Shown: one piece after another, positions 27,110-36,936 of the stretch
Numbering within the stretch: the first letter of the stretch is position 1
Layout: the number at the start of each line of letters is the position of its first letter
DNA from: Citrobacter amalonaticus
GTDB lineage: Bacteria > Pseudomonadota > Gammaproteobacteria > Enterobacterales > Enterobacteriaceae
Length of the DNA stretch: 64,000 bases
Direction of reading: 5' to 3'
Assembly: GCF_018323885.1 (NCBI RefSeq)
Contig: NZ_AP024585.1
Location: 2,294,001 to 2,358,000, forward strand
The notes under the pieces: generated by a model
Database searches by the model: none
The model's input: the letters and a program-made list of their open reading frames with translations, nothing else
What the model was told of the DNA's origin: nothing
Made by a program: the position numbers and the translations under genes

Positions 27110-27991
27110 ATGACGAAACAAAAAGCAACGCTGATTGGACTTATAGCCATTGTGCTGTGGAGCACCATGGTAGGTCTGATTCGCGGCGTCAGTGAAGGAC
27201 TTGGGCCAGTCGGCGGTGCGGCGGCAATTTATTCATTAAGTGGACTGTTACTGATATTTACCGTGGGATTTCCCACTATCCGTCGTTTTCCTGTTGGTTA
27301 TTTAATCGCCGGTAGTGTGCTGTTTGTCAGTTATGAAATATGTCTGGCGTTATCGTTGGGCTATGCCGCCACACGTCATCAGGCGATTGAGGTCGGTATG
27401 GTTAATTATTTATGGCCAAGTCTGACTATTTTATTCGCGATTCTGTTTAATGGTCAAAAAACCAGCTGGATAATCGTTCCTGGATTACTGCTCGCGATAA
27501 CCGGTATTTGTTGGGTGCTGGGGGGCGAAAATGGTCTGAATCCAGGGGAAATTATCAGCAATATCACCAGCAGTCCATTGAGCTATTTTCTCGCCTTTCT
27601 TGGGGCATTTATCTGGGCGACCTACTGTACCGTAACCAATAAATATGCGCGTGGATTTAATGGCATCACGGTTTTTGTTTTACTGACCGCACTCAGTTTG
27701 TGGGTCCACTATTTTCTGACGCCGCAACCTGAAATGGTGTTCAGTACACCGGTGGTGATAAAACTGGTCTCTGCCGCCCTGACATTGGGCTTTGCCTATG
27801 CGGCCTGGAACGTGGGAATTTTGCACGGGAATGTCACCATCATGGCGGTTGGTTCGTATTTCACTCCGGTGCTGTCATCTGCGCTGGCAGCCGTGCTGCT
27901 GAGTGCCCCGCTATCGTTCTCTTTCTGGCAGGGAGCCATTATGGTCTGCATCGGTTCTCTGCTCTGCTGGTGGGCCACACGCCGCGCATAA
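27110..27991 (+). CDS. yddG: Aromatic amino acid exporter (DMT superfamily)
   Basis: 293-residue inner-membrane exporter of the EamA/DMT family, ten predicted membrane helices in two repeats (residues ~5-140 and ~150-290). E. coli YddG exports phenylalanine, tyrosine and tryptophan; in Salmonella the gene is linked to paraquat/methyl viologen export together with OmpD. Hallmarks: LIGLIAIVLWSTMVGLIRGV at the N-terminus and YAAWNVGILHGNVT in the second repeat. Divergent from fdnG, next to ompD as in Salmonella. Confidence 0.93.
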   Translation: MTKQKATLIGLIAIVLWSTMVGLIRGVSEGLGPVGGAAAIYSLSGLLLIFTVGFPTIRRFPVGYLIAGSVLFVSYEICLALSLGYAATRHQAIEVGMVNYLWPSLTILFAILFNGQKTSWIIVPGLLLAITGICWVLGGENGLNPGEIISNITSSPLSYFLAFLGAFIWATYCTVTNKYARGFNGITVFVLLTALSLWVHYFLTPQPEMVFSTPVVIKLVSAALTLGFAYAAWNVGILHGNVTIMAVGSYFTPVLSSALAAVLLSAPLSFSFWQGAIMVCIGSLLCWWATRRA

Positions 27992-28537
27992 CACTCTACC
28001 GGGTTGGTACGCTTTCTGGCCCGGACTTCACCTTCGCGCGACAAATCGTCACTCGTTTATTTTTAGGATATTCATTTTTTGTTAGAAAATTCTTATTTTA
28101 TTTTTCTACCCACTCAACCATAACTGTATTAATCAATGGAATCGGATTTATTTATTTCATCTTTGGTAAGAGCGTTAACTCTTTAACTTTATGTTAAATT
28201 TATGCTAACAAGACGCTAATAAGACAGTGAGTTACATTGTGTGACAATTATTAATCCGTATATAGTACACATTGTTAACTACCTCAATTAATAACCAATT
28301 ACGCGTATATAGTCCCCTGTGAAAATATTGCATGAAAGGTAATTTCTAAGAATATCTGCGACTCAGATTTGACTTAAGGCGATCTGGATCACACAAATAG
28401 AAATAATCTGCAATTACATGAAACTTATTATTGAATTGATACTGCTGCGTAATTTAAAAATAGCTTGCCATTGATTAAATGATTCGATCGACAATGGTTC
28501 AGGAATCACACCAAGAAAATTATAAGGATTGTTAACA
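27992..28537. other. Long AT-rich regulatory region upstream of ompD
   Basis: About 545 bp, very AT-rich, no supported gene. It contains a CRP-like site (listed separately), repeated TTAAT/ATTAA tracts around 28180-28300 and the ompD leader ending in AAGGATTGTTAACA before the ATG. Long AT-rich leaders are usual for major porins and are targets of H-NS, OmpR and small RNAs. I see no clear sRNA gene or terminator. Confidence 0.4.
28379..28393. promoter_or_regulatory. CRP-like site upstream of ompD
   Basis: GCGATCTGGATCACA agrees at 13 of 15 positions with the CRP core GTGATCTAGATCACA. It is ~150 bp before the ompD start. Confidence 0.45.
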
Positions 28538-29614
28538 ATGAAACTTAAATTAGTTGCAGTGGCAGTGACTAGCCTGTTGGCAGCAGGCGTCGTGAATGCG
28601 GCAGAAGTGTATAACAAAGACGGCAACAAACTGGATCTGTACGGTAAAGTTACCGCTCTGCACTACTTCTCCGACAATGACGGCGATGATGGCGACAAAA
28701 CTTATGCACGTCTGGGTTTCAAAGGTGAAACGCAGATTAACGATCAGCTGACCGGTTTCGGCCAGTGGGAATATGAATTCAAAGGCAACAACGACGAAGC
28801 GAATGGCAACAAAGGCAACAAAACTCGTCTGGCGTTTGCTGGTCTGAAATTTGCTGAGTTCGGTTCTTTCGATTACGGCCGTAACTATGGCGTTGCTTAC
28901 GACGTTGGCGCATGGACCGACGTTCTGCCTGAGTTCGGTGGTGACACCTGGACCCAGACTGACAACTTCATGACTGCCCGTACCACTGGCGTTGCAACCT
29001 ACCGTAACACCGACTTCTTCGGTCTGGTTGAAGGCTGGAACTTTGCCCTGCAGTATCAGGGTAAAAACGATCGTGGCGACGAAGTTAAAGCGAACGGTGA
29101 CGGCTTCGGTCTGTCCACCAGCTATGAGTACGAAGGTTTTGCAGCAAGCGCCGCTTATGCGAAATCTGACCGTACTGATGACCAGGTTGCTTACGGTAAC
29201 AACAGCCTGAATGCTTCCGGCGACAACGCTGAAGTGTGGGCTGCTGGCCTGAAATATGATGCAAACAACATCTACCTGGCAACTACCTACTCTGAAACTC
29301 GTAACATGACGCCGTTCGGTGATGATCACATCGCGAACAAAACTCAGAACTTTGAAGTTGTTGCTCAGTATCAGTTCGACTTCGGTCTGCGTCCGTCCCT
29401 GGCTTACCTGAAATCCAAAGGTAAAGACCTGGGTGCATGGGGCGACCAGGATCTGGTTGAATACGTTGATGTTGGCGCAACCTACTACTTCAACAAAAAC
29501 ATGTCTACTTATGTTGATTACAAAATCAACCTGATCGACGAAAGCAACTTTACTCGTGCTGCTGGTGTAGGCACTGACGACATCGTTGCCGTTGGCCTGA
29601 CCTATCAGTTCTAA
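28538..29614 (+). CDS. ompD: OmpD/NmpC-type general porin
   Basis: 358-residue outer-membrane trimeric porin: Sec signal peptide ([17 protein letters not shown]), mature start [17 protein letters not shown], 16-stranded barrel ending in LTYQF with the terminal Phe recognised by the BAM complex. Loop 3 contains the porin motif around PEFGGDTW. The gene order yddG-ompD-GFA protein-smvA is that of Salmonella ompD, which separates this gene from ompC/ompF/ompN. The start has AAGGATT upstream; a TTG three codons earlier is rejected. Strong terminator follows. Confidence 0.88.
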   Translation: MKLKLVAVAVTSLLAAGVVNAAEVYNKDGNKLDLYGKVTALHYFSDNDGDDGDKTYARLGFKGETQINDQLTGFGQWEYEFKGNNDEANGNKGNKTRLAFAGLKFAEFGSFDYGRNYGVAYDVGAWTDVLPEFGGDTWTQTDNFMTARTTGVATYRNTDFFGLVEGWNFALQYQGKNDRGDEVKANGDGFGLSTSYEYEGFAASAAYAKSDRTDDQVAYGNNSLNASGDNAEVWAAGLKYDANNIYLATTYSETRNMTPFGDDHIANKTQNFEVVAQYQFDFGLRPSLAYLKSKGKDLGAWGDQDLVEYVDVGATYYFNKNMSTYVDYKINLIDESNFTRAAGVGTDDIVAVGLTYQF

Positions 29615-29640
29615 TTTTTTAGAATTGAGCTGTACAAAAG

Positions 29641-29667
29641 CCAGCCCACGATGGGCTGGTTTTTTTT
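29641..29667 (+). terminator. ompD terminator
   Basis: CCAGCCC-(5)-GGGCTGG followed by eight T residues, 26 bp after the ompD stop. Confidence 0.93.
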
Positions 29668-29701
29668 CCCCCGAAATCGAATCGGTCATAAGGAGAATGC
29701 C

Positions 29702-30142
29702 GTGCAAACCTATACAGGACGTTGTCTCTGCGGGCAGAGCCATTTCACCGTCGACCTCGAATCCCTCGATGTCTACGCCTGTCACTGTACGATTTGCCAG
29801 AAATGGTCCGGTGGGATCGCGATGTATCTGGAAGCCTGTGGGCAGCCGATGATGGATGCCGATGCATCCGACCCGGCGCATTTTGCATCGTCGCCACGCG
29901 GGGAACGGTATTTTTGTTCCGGCTGTGGATGTCCGTTGTGGATCAAGTTGACCGACACTGAGCGCTACTTCATTCCCTGGACGTTGCTCGAATTTAACGA
30001 GGTCGATCGTCGTCGTCTGATCCTCGCCGCTGAGATTTATACCGAAACGCAACCCGCATTCTGGCGGCTTACAGGTCAGTACGCTCGTCTGAGCGGCAAG
30101 GAAGTGGAAGAACTGGACAACCGCTGCCAGTTCACCTACTGA
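29702..30142 (+). CDS. GFA-family (glutathione-dependent formaldehyde-activating fold) protein
   Basis: 146-residue zinc-binding protein of the GFA/CENP-V family (DUF636). Cys ligands are evident: GRCLCGQSHF, CHCTICQKW and CSGCGCPLW. Family members include glutathione-dependent formaldehyde-activating enzyme, but most bacterial members are uncharacterised. A GTG start is preferred because AAGGAG lies 6 bp before it and it opens directly into the domain (VQTYTGRCLC); an upstream ATG inside the ompD terminator region has no SD. Its stop is 1 bp from the convergent smvA stop. The counterpart in Salmonella lies at the same place. Confidence 0.8.
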   Translation: MQTYTGRCLCGQSHFTVDLESLDVYACHCTICQKWSGGIAMYLEACGQPMMDADASDPAHFASSPRGERYFCSGCGCPLWIKLTDTERYFIPWTLLEFNEVDRRRLILAAEIYTETQPAFWRLTGQYARLSGKEVEELDNRCQFTY

Positions 30143-30143
30143 G

Positions 30144-31631
30144 TTACTCGCGTGCGGCCTTCGCCAGACTGAACCACATGCCGACTGCCAGCAAAATCAG
30201 CATGCTCCCGGCGCTGCTTAATGCCACGCTATGCGACCAGGTAAAAGCCTGCTTCGCGGCCAGCAGAACAGGATCCGCCAATGCCGAGGGAAGCGACTGC
30301 GCCAGTTGTACCGCTTCACCCATTGAAGACGAGGCACGTTCCATTTCTCCGGCGTTCAGACCGTCAGGCAGCACAATCGACGCAGAGAAACTGCGGCTGA
30401 GCAACAGACCAAAGATAGCAATTCCCAGCCCCGCCCCCAGCTCATAGGCCATCGTTTCGATCGCCCCGGCCGCTGCCGCTTTCTCAGCTGGCGCCTCCGC
30501 CATGATCGCCGCCGTTGAGGCCAACAGCGCGCTGGCGGCACTGAATCCCAGTAGCGCCATTAACATCCAGGCCTGAATTTGCTGGGTACTGAAATCCGTT
30601 GCCGCCAGGCCATAGAAACTCAATGCGCTTAGCGCCATTCCGCCGGTTGCCACTTTCCGCAGCCCCAGTCGTGATACCAGCATCCCGGCAATCGGGCCGC
30701 TAAACCCACTGGCCAGCATCACTGGCAGCATAAACAATCCAGCCTGATACGGCGTTAAGCCATGAACAAACTGCAATTCCTGCGCCATTAACAGCTCAAA
30801 ACCGACCAGTGTAATCATCGCTGTCATCGCCATCACCACGCCGCTTAAGATAATACGATGGGTGAACAGGCGCATATCAATCATGGGACGACTCGCCGCC
30901 AGCTGAATGCGGACAAACTGCGCCAGCAACAGTGCGCCGCTCACCAGCGCCAGCGCGATAACGCCGGTGGCTATGTGCCCTTTCAGCGCCGTTTTCGCAC
31001 TGTAAACCAGCAGCAAAATCGCGACAATCAGCATAATGGCATGTCCCAGATTGAGCGACTGATCGCGACGTCCGGCCTGACGCGGAACATAGCGCGCAGT
31101 GAGCGCCACCACGACAAGTACAATCGGCACATTGATTAAGAACACTGAGCCCCAATAGAAGTGCTCAAGCAGCATGCCGCCCACCAGCGGGCCGAATGCC
31201 GCCCCGCCAGACCCCACTGCCGCCCAGACGCCAAGCGCCATGTTGCGATGGCGTGCTTGCGAGAAGGTGGCGCGGATCCCGGCCAGCGTCGCCGGTACGA
31301 TCATCGCCGCGCCAATTGCCAGAATGGCCCGAGTGGCGATCAGCCAGCTGGCGGTGTGGGCAAAGGCGGCAGCCAGTGACGCGAGACCGAACAGCGTCCC
31401 GCCGAGGATCAGCAGGCGCTTAAAGCCGATGCGATCGCCGAGCGCGCCCATCGGCAGTACCATCCCTGCCATCACCAGCGAGTAAATATCAATGATCCAC
31501 AACAGCTCGTTGCCACTGGCAACCAGCGTCATACTCAGCGTGGGTGCGGCAACATGCAGCACCGTTGCATCAATCGCAACAGGAATGTAGACCAGCACAA
31601 TAATCACTAACGTTAACCACTGACGAAACAT
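30144..31631 (-). CDS. smvA: MFS multidrug efflux pump SmvA (DHA2 family)
   Basis: 495-residue inner-membrane proton-coupled exporter with 14 predicted helices. In Salmonella and Klebsiella SmvA exports methyl viologen and cationic biocides such as chlorhexidine. Motif A equivalent GALGDRIGFKRLL follows helix 2 and an antiporter-type glycine-rich helix (AVGSGGAAFGPLVGGML) lies in TM5. Membrane-embedded acid: IPVAIDATVLHVA in TM1. Control is by the TetR-type SmvR; the promoter upstream (31677-31705) is bracketed by two SmvR-like operators, while the smvR gene itself is 7.5 kb away beyond the ben-cat cluster. Confidence 0.88.
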   Translation of the reverse strand: MFRQWLTLVIIVLVYIPVAIDATVLHVAAPTLSMTLVASGNELLWIIDIYSLVMAGMVLPMGALGDRIGFKRLLILGGTLFGLASLAAAFAHTASWLIATRAILAIGAAMIVPATLAGIRATFSQARHRNMALGVWAAVGSGGAAFGPLVGGMLLEHFYWGSVFLINVPIVLVVVALTARYVPRQAGRRDQSLNLGHAIMLIVAILLLVYSAKTALKGHIATGVIALALVSGALLLAQFVRIQLAASRPMIDMRLFTHRIILSGVVMAMTAMITLVGFELLMAQELQFVHGLTPYQAGLFMLPVMLASGFSGPIAGMLVSRLGLRKVATGGMALSALSFYGLAATDFSTQQIQAWMLMALLGFSAASALLASTAAIMAEAPAEKAAAAGAIETMAYELGAGLGIAIFGLLLSRSFSASIVLPDGLNAGEMERASSSMGEAVQLAQSLPSALADPVLLAAKQAFTWSHSVALSSAGSMLILLAVGMWFSLAKAARE

Positions 31632-31652
31632 AAAGCTCCCTGTAAATACAAA

Positions 31653-31668
31653 CTGGACACATGTCCAG
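31653..31668. promoter_or_regulatory. SmvR-type operator 1 (near smvA transcription start)
   Basis: CTGGACACATGTCCAG: 7-bp arms CTGGACA/TGTCCAG around CA. It sits just downstream of the smvA -10 box, where a bound repressor would block initiation. Confidence 0.7.
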
Positions 31669-31676
31669 CTTCCACG

Positions 31677-31705
31677 ATCCTACGGAAAATTGAACGTATG
31701 TCCAA
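31677..31705 (-). promoter_or_regulatory. smvA promoter overlapping operator 2
   Basis: On the minus strand TTGGAC-17 bp-TAGGAT, a good sigma-70 promoter. Its -35 is part of TTGAACGTATGTCCAA (31690-31705), a second copy of the 16-bp operator also found at smvR (39131-39146). Confidence 0.75.
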
Positions 31706-31842
31706 CTTTTTGTTCAGCTACGTGATTATCGAAGATGAGGGTTATTGAATCTGTGAATGATTTTGACGTCGGTGAATGATGGCAATCCAGCGGAATAAAA
31801 CAGCAAGCCGACCTCCCGTGTCGGCTTACGGGCAGAACAACA

Positions 31843-32616
31843 TCAGCCGAGATCGCCTCCGGCGACCGGTAAGATGACGCCGGTAATATAGCTGGCGTCA
31901 TCGCTGGCGAGGAACAGGATCGCATTCGCCTGCTCCGCCAGCGTTCCATAGCGGTGCATCAGACTGCTGTCGATGGTCTGATCAATCACCTGCTGATACC
32001 ACGCCTGCTCCTGGGCGGACGGCGTTTCGTCATTACGCGGAACGAGACGCGCCGGGGCGTCGGTCCCTCCGGGTGCCACCGCATTGATGCGAATACCGCA
32101 GCCGCTGTATTCCATTGCAATCGATCGTGTTAGCGCGTTGACGCCGCCCTTCGCGGCTGAATATGGCACGCGGTTTACCCCGCCTGTGGCAACAGAAGAG
32201 ATATTAACAATACTGCCGCGCCCCTGTTTCAGCATCCACGGGAGCGCTGCGCGGCAGCCCCACAGTGTCGGAAACAGCGAACGACGGATCTCTTTCTCAA
32301 TCTGATCCGGCTGGTATTCGGCAAACGGTCGGGCCCAGATAGTCCCGCCGACGTTATTGACCAGCACGTCCAGTTGTCCAAAATGCGCGACGCCTGCGGC
32401 AAAAACCTGTTCGGTGCTTTCCCATTGTTCCAGGTCCGCTTCCAGCGCCAGCACCTGACACCCACCCGACGCCAGCGTTGCCGCCAGTTCATGGACGTGG
32501 CGGGAACGATCGATAAGCAACAGCCGCGCCCCTTCTTGCGCGGCCTGAATAGCGGTCTGGCGACCAATTCCCTGCGCCGCGCCGGTAATGGCCACAACTT
32601 TATCGTTAAATCGCAT
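31843..32616 (-). CDS. benD: Benzoate dihydrodiol dehydrogenase (BenD)
   Basis: 257-residue short-chain dehydrogenase that oxidises and decarboxylates the benzoate cis-diol to catechol with NAD+. SDR motifs: TGAAQGIG cofactor loop, NNVGG, catalytic Ser near ISSVATGG and YSAAK. Last gene of the benABCD run (10 bp from benC). Its 3' end is 27 bp or so before a spacer leading to smvA. Identification rests on the family plus operon position. Confidence 0.9.
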   Translation of the reverse strand: MRFNDKVVAITGAAQGIGRQTAIQAAQEGARLLLIDRSRHVHELAATLASGGCQVLALEADLEQWESTEQVFAAGVAHFGQLDVLVNNVGGTIWARPFAEYQPDQIEKEIRRSLFPTLWGCRAALPWMLKQGRGSIVNISSVATGGVNRVPYSAAKGGVNALTRSIAMEYSGCGIRINAVAPGGTDAPARLVPRNDETPSAQEQAWYQQVIDQTIDSSLMHRYGTLAEQANAILFLASDDASYITGVILPVAGGDLG

Positions 32617-32625
32617 AGAGGCTCC

Positions 32626-33642
32626 TTACGCCGCCGCACTCTGGCTGGCGATAAATTTTTCGTACCAGAATCCGGCTGGCGTAATGCCCCGCTCGCGTAA
32701 CGCCGTGGTGATGGCATTGACCATCGGCGGCGGACCACAAAGATAAATATCCACATCGCCCTGATTGAGCATCGCCTCGCTAAGATGATCGGTGACAAAC
32801 CCGCGCTGTGGACAACCACTTTGCGCGTCGGCGACAACCGGTAACCAGCGGAAGTCAGCCAGTTTCTGCTGAAAGGCGTCCAGCGCGTCGGTTTTGACCA
32901 GGTCGACATCATAGGTCACGCCATACAGTAACGAGATCTGACGCTGGCTCCCCTGCGCAGCGAGCGTTTCCAGCATGGACAGCATCGGGGCCAGTCCGGT
33001 ACCGCCAGCCAGCATCAGCACCGGGCGTTCGCCGTGGCGCAGATAAAAATTGCCCATCGGACCGCTAAGCGTAACGGTATCACCGGGTTGTCCGCGCTGG
33101 GTCAGCCACTGACTCATCAACCCACCGGGCACATTACGGATCAGAAAGCGTCCTTCGTTACTGCCCGGCAGCGAACTGAATGAGTAGGCACGCTGCTGCG
33201 TCGTCCCCGGAACCTGAATGTTGATGTACTGCCCGGAGAGAAAATGGAGCGCGGTATCCGGGCGTACGATCAGTTCAATCGCGGTGTCAGAGAGCGCATT
33301 GATCGCCAGCACATCTGCATGCGTCGTCGTGATGCTGGTTTTACACTGTGCCGCAGCGACCGGCACGTCAATGACACAGTCGCTGGCGGGGATCATCTGG
33401 CAGATCAGCACCTGTCGTGCAGTGGCTTCATCCTCGCTCAGCGCCTCTTCCAGAAAGTCCTCTCCCAGCGCGTAATCGCCGCTGGCGCAGTGGCATTTAC
33501 AGGTGCCGCAAACGCCGTCGGAGCAATCCATCGGCAGGTTCACCTTCTGCCGGTAAGCGGCATCCAGCACCTTTTCACCGGCGTTGCATTGAATAAAACG
33601 GGTGATGCCGTCCTCAAAATTGAGGGCAATTGTAAAACTCAT
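32626..33642 (-). CDS. benC: Benzoate 1,2-dioxygenase electron transfer component (BenC)
   Basis: 338-residue reductase that feeds NADH electrons to the BenAB oxygenase. N-terminal plant-type [2Fe-2S] domain with CSDGVCGTCKCHC (~40-52), then FAD-binding domain (RAYSFSSLPG) and NAD-binding domain (LAGGTGLAPMLSML, YLCGPPPMV). Start at MSFTIAL chosen over a GTG two codons earlier. Translationally close to benB (9 bp). Confidence 0.93.
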   Translation of the reverse strand: MSFTIALNFEDGITRFIQCNAGEKVLDAAYRQKVNLPMDCSDGVCGTCKCHCASGDYALGEDFLEEALSEDEATARQVLICQMIPASDCVIDVPVAAAQCKTSITTTHADVLAINALSDTAIELIVRPDTALHFLSGQYINIQVPGTTQQRAYSFSSLPGSNEGRFLIRNVPGGLMSQWLTQRGQPGDTVTLSGPMGNFYLRHGERPVLMLAGGTGLAPMLSMLETLAAQGSQRQISLLYGVTYDVDLVKTDALDAFQQKLADFRWLPVVADAQSGCPQRGFVTDHLSEAMLNQGDVDIYLCGPPPMVNAITTALRERGITPAGFWYEKFIASQSAAA

Positions 33643-33651
33643 AAGCACCTC

Positions 33652-34137
33652 TTAAATATGGTAAACGTCAATCACCTGACGGATATAGTCGTTATTGAGT
33701 CGCACAGTTTTCCGCGTGATTTGCGGCTGGCCGTCCTGTTCAACCAGCGTGCAGTGTGTGGTGCCGAAGTAGGCATCGGTATGCTGATAACGGTGGCTGT
33801 AAGTGACCCAGTTGTAGCGCACCTCGATGCCGCCTTCTTTCTCGCCCAGCAGTTCGATGTTGCTGATCATATGCGTGGTACGCGGCTCCGGGGTGCTGGC
33901 GCCGGAACGTTCGGTTTTGATGCGGTACACCCGATCTTCCAGTCCGTCCCGGTTGGGATAATAGATAAGCGAAATCTCCCGCTGTGGGTCGCGGGTGGTT
34001 TTATCATCATCGCCCCAGGCGGGCATCCAGAAGACTACCTTCGGGCTATAGCAGTTGAGCCACGCGTCCCACTGGCGATCGTCCAGCAACCGCGCTTCGT
34101 AGTAGAGAAACTGGCGAACCTGTTCAAGCGTTAACAT
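33652..34137 (-). CDS. benB: Benzoate 1,2-dioxygenase beta subunit (BenB)
   Basis: 161-residue small subunit of the ring-hydroxylating oxygenase; structural partner of BenA in an alpha3-beta3 enzyme. Typical beta-subunit blocks: [18 protein letters not shown] near the start and MISNIELL in the sheet. Start overlaps the benA stop by 7 bp, consistent with coupled 1:1 synthesis. Confidence 0.93.
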   Translation of the reverse strand: MLTLEQVRQFLYYEARLLDDRQWDAWLNCYSPKVVFWMPAWGDDDKTTRDPQREISLIYYPNRDGLEDRVYRIKTERSGASTPEPRTTHMISNIELLGEKEGGIEVRYNWVTYSHRYQHTDAYFGTTHCTLVEQDGQPQITRKTVRLNNDYIRQVIDVYHI

Positions 34138-35519
34138 CCGCCCACCTCCACGCGTTGCGTAATCGACTGTTCATATTGCTGCTGTTCTTTTTCCACCGCT
34201 GCGAGCATCAGGTTTTGCCAGTGATGATGATGAGCGATGTAGAGCGCCTCATCTTCGGACTTCACACCACTCAACAGCGGTCTGAATCCTGCCTGTTGCG
34301 CATGTTCATCCGGACCATCTACCCAGTGCAGCGCGCCGCGACTGAGATCGCTCCACGCCAGATTTTCTCCCAGATAGCCGCGCTGGCAGGCGCTGAACTC
34401 TTCCAGATCGTCGGGGGTTCCCATCCCGCTGACGTTAAAGAAATCCTCATACTGGCGAATGCGTAGCGCGCGAGCCTGGTCAGATTCGCCTTTAGGCGCA
34501 AAGCACCAGATCGTCACTTCGGTTTTATCGACCGCGATGGGGCGAATCACGCGGATCTGCGTGGAAAACTGATCCATCAGGTACACGTTGGGATAGAGAC
34601 ACAAATTCCGTGTCTCATTGACCATCTGGTCGGCACGATTTTCACCAAATTCCGCCTTTAACCGCTCACGATGATCGTAAACCGGGCGGACTTCAGGGTT
34701 CATCGCCCGCGTCCACAGCAGCATATGACCGTGTTCAAACCCGTAACCACCGCCGAGACTCTTAGACCAGCCGTTGGCATCCACCGTCCGCGTGCCTTCC
34801 GCTTCGTAATTACGGCGCGACATGGTTGAGGCATAATTCCAGTGCACCACGCTGACGTGATAGCCGTCGGCCCCGTTTTCCGCCCCCAGTTTCCAGTTGC
34901 CTTCATAGACATAGCTGGACGAACCTTTCAGGACTTCCAGCCCCTCGGGAGCCTGATCGACCATCAGATCGATAATTTTGCTGGTCTCGCCGAGGTAGGT
35001 TTCCAGCGGCAGCACATCTTCACTCAGACTACCGAACAGAAATCCGCGATACGAGGCAAAGCGCGGAAGCGATTTCAGATCGTGCGACCCGTCATGCCTG
35101 AATGTCTCCGGATAACCACCGGTACTTTCATCTTTCGCCTTCAACAGTTTGCCGTTATTACTGAAGGTCCAGCCGTGAAACGGACAGGTAAAGGAGTTTT
35201 TATTTCCCGTCTTTCGTCGACATAACATCGCGCCACGATGCGCACAGCTATTAATAAGCGCATGCAGTTCGTTCTTTTTATCGCGGGTAATTATGACCGG
35301 TTGACGTCCCAGGGTCAGCGTAAAATAATCACCGGGTTCCGGGATCTGACTTTCATGCGCCAGAAATACCCAGTTCCCTTCGAAGATATGTTTGAGTTCC
35401 AGATTAAATAACTGCTCATCGGTAAATATAGAACGATGGCAACGATAAATATGATTATCACGATCCACAATCAGAGCCTGCGTGATTTTATCTTTTAATG
35501 CCGAGAGCGTTTTTTGCAT
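34131..35519 (-). CDS. benA: Benzoate 1,2-dioxygenase alpha subunit (BenA)
   Basis: 462-residue catalytic subunit converting benzoate plus O2 to the cis-1,2-dihydrodiol. Rieske [2Fe-2S] motif CAHRGAMLC...CPFHGW and the mononuclear iron site ([12 protein letters not shown] with two His; a distal Asp) are intact. Start MQKTLSAL is preceded by AGGAGGG at 8 bp; an upstream in-frame start 51 bp earlier lacks this. First gene of benABCD. A 122-bp gap with a 60-bp repeat separates it from catA, so it may have its own promoter or be read from catB. Confidence 0.94.
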   Translation of the reverse strand: MQKTLSALKDKITQALIVDRDNHIYRCHRSIFTDEQLFNLELKHIFEGNWVFLAHESQIPEPGDYFTLTLGRQPVIITRDKKNELHALINSCAHRGAMLCRRKTGNKNSFTCPFHGWTFSNNGKLLKAKDESTGGYPETFRHDGSHDLKSLPRFASYRGFLFGSLSEDVLPLETYLGETSKIIDLMVDQAPEGLEVLKGSSSYVYEGNWKLGAENGADGYHVSVVHWNYASTMSRRNYEAEGTRTVDANGWSKSLGGGYGFEHGHMLLWTRAMNPEVRPVYDHRERLKAEFGENRADQMVNETRNLCLYPNVYLMDQFSTQIRVIRPIAVDKTEVTIWCFAPKGESDQARALRIRQYEDFFNVSGMGTPDDLEEFSACQRGYLGENLAWSDLSRGALHWVDGPDEHAQQAGFRPLLSGVKSEDEALYIAHHHHWQNLMLAAVEKEQQQYEQSITQRVEVGGC

Positions 35520-35551
35520 GAGTGTATCCCTCCTGCATAATTCAGGATGTA

Positions 35552-35611
35552 TATACCCGTCATACTTCAAGTGGCAGTTGTGTTGGCTGCGCTCAAATTA
35601 TGTAGGGTATA
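35552..35611. repeat. 60-bp enteric repeat with inverted ends between catA and benA
   Basis: Begins TATACCC and ends GGGTATA (inverted 7-mers), with the inner text CCGTCATACTTCAAG and GTTGGCTGCGCTCA. I recall this text as a widespread intergenic repeat in Enterobacterales (Serratia, Yersinia, Klebsiella). It occurs once in the window. Confidence 0.55.
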
Positions 35612-35641
35612 AAACGATATGGGTCAGACAGGCGTCGCGTA

Positions 35642-36568
35642 TTATTCCTGAGCGCGCAGTCGGGTAATTCGTTGTTCTTCTTCAGCACGTTGCGCCGCGC
35701 ACAGCGTAAAGTCGAAACAGACTTCTGTATGTTCACCGGCAAGGTCGCGTTGCTGAATCAACGCCGGATCGCTGATTTTCACCGGGTCGGCAATCAGACC
35801 ATCACGGGTAGCGAAGGCGAAATCATCCCACAGATACTGGTCACCGTTCAGGTTGATCTGACTGGTCAGGTGCTTAAAGCCCGGCGCAGAGACAAAGAAG
35901 TGGATGTGCGCCGGGCGGTTGCCGTGGCGGCCCAGTTGATTGAGCAATTTCTGCGTCGGGCCGTCCGGCGGGCAACCGTAACCCGAAGGCAGAATACTGC
36001 GCACGCTGTAGCGCCCTTCAGCGTCGGTACGAATGCGACGGCGCAGGTTGTAGTCGCTCTGGCTCTGATCGAAGAAAGAGTAATTGCCCAGCGTGTTGGC
36101 ATGCCAGATATCGACAATCGCCCCGGCCACCGGTTGTCCGTGTACGTCCTTGACCTGACCGTGCAACCACATCACTTCGCCAGCATCTTTGCCGTCATCC
36201 ATCCGGGCATAGCCATCAGCCAGCGGTGCGTTAGCCACATACAATGGCCCTTCGATGGTACGCGGGGTACCGGTCTCTGATGACTGGCGGGATTCGATCG
36301 CTTCCTGGCGCAGATCGAGGAAGTGTTCCAGACCCAGACCGGCAGCAAGCAGGGCCGCTTCCTGACGTCCGCCCAGTTCATGCAGATAATTCACCGCATG
36401 CCAGAATTCTTCCTGCGTGACATTATAATCATCAATAAGGGTACAAATATCACCGAGCAGGCGGTGAATAATCGATTTAAAACGTTCATTCCCTTCCGGC
36501 CCATTTAATCCGGCACCTTCACGCAATAATTTCTGTACGTCATCTTGTTGGATAAAAGAATGGCTCAT
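35642..36568 (-). CDS. catA: Catechol 1,2-dioxygenase
   Basis: 308-residue non-haem Fe(III) intradiol dioxygenase that opens catechol to cis,cis-muconate. N-terminal helical linker for dimerisation (1-~105), then the beta-sandwich with the intradiol signature (HGQVKDVHGQPVAGAIVDIW). Ferric ligands fit: Tyr in GNYSFFDQ, Tyr in SGYGCP, and two His in RPAHIHF. Placed between catC and benA; 65 bp from catC, in which TGCCGGA/TCCGGCA can form a hairpin. Confidence 0.95.
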   Translation of the reverse strand: MSHSFIQQDDVQKLLREGAGLNGPEGNERFKSIIHRLLGDICTLIDDYNVTQEEFWHAVNYLHELGGRQEAALLAAGLGLEHFLDLRQEAIESRQSSETGTPRTIEGPLYVANAPLADGYARMDDGKDAGEVMWLHGQVKDVHGQPVAGAIVDIWHANTLGNYSFFDQSQSDYNLRRRIRTDAEGRYSVRSILPSGYGCPPDGPTQKLLNQLGRHGNRPAHIHFFVSAPGFKHLTSQINLNGDQYLWDDFAFATRDGLIADPVKISDPALIQQRDLAGEHTEVCFDFTLCAAQRAEEEQRITRLRAQE

Positions 36569-36633
36569 AATGCGTCTCGCTTATTATTGTCTGTAGGGTT
36601 ATGCCGGATCATTTCCGGCATGCGGTACTGATA

Positions 36634-36924
36634 TTATCGGTCGTTATTCTGAATAGACGATGGATGGCGGCACAGCGCTTCGATACGAATATCCATGAAT
36701 GGATATAACGGCAGTGCCATTAATATCCGGTGTAATTCTTCGGTATCATCGACATTAAAGATACTGACATTGGCGTACTGTCCTGCAACGCGCCAGATAT
36801 GTCGCCATTTACCGTCTCGTTGTAACTGTTGGGAATAGGCTTTTTCCCGTAATTTAATCTCTTCAATTTCATTCGCCGGCATTCCGTAAGGAATCTTCAC
36901 GGTCATATCCACTTTAAATAACAT
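36634..36924 (-). CDS. catC: Muconolactone delta-isomerase
   Basis: 96-residue decameric isomerase that turns muconolactone into beta-ketoadipate enol-lactone. Whole length matches the family: MLFKVDMTVKIPYGM, EIKLREKAYSQQLQ, WRVAGQYANVSIFNV and LPLYPFMDI. Located 12 bp after catB, coupled in one transcript. Confidence 0.95.
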   Translation of the reverse strand: MLFKVDMTVKIPYGMPANEIEEIKLREKAYSQQLQRDGKWRHIWRVAGQYANVSIFNVDDTEELHRILMALPLYPFMDIRIEALCRHPSSIQNNDR

Positions 36925-36936
36925 TTGTCTCTCCTG

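Noticed and set aside
28550..30052. 500-codon open frame on the minus strand opposite ompD and the GFA gene
   Set aside because: It is antisense to a highly expressed porin with strong codon bias, has no SD, no recognisable domain, and spans the ompD terminator.
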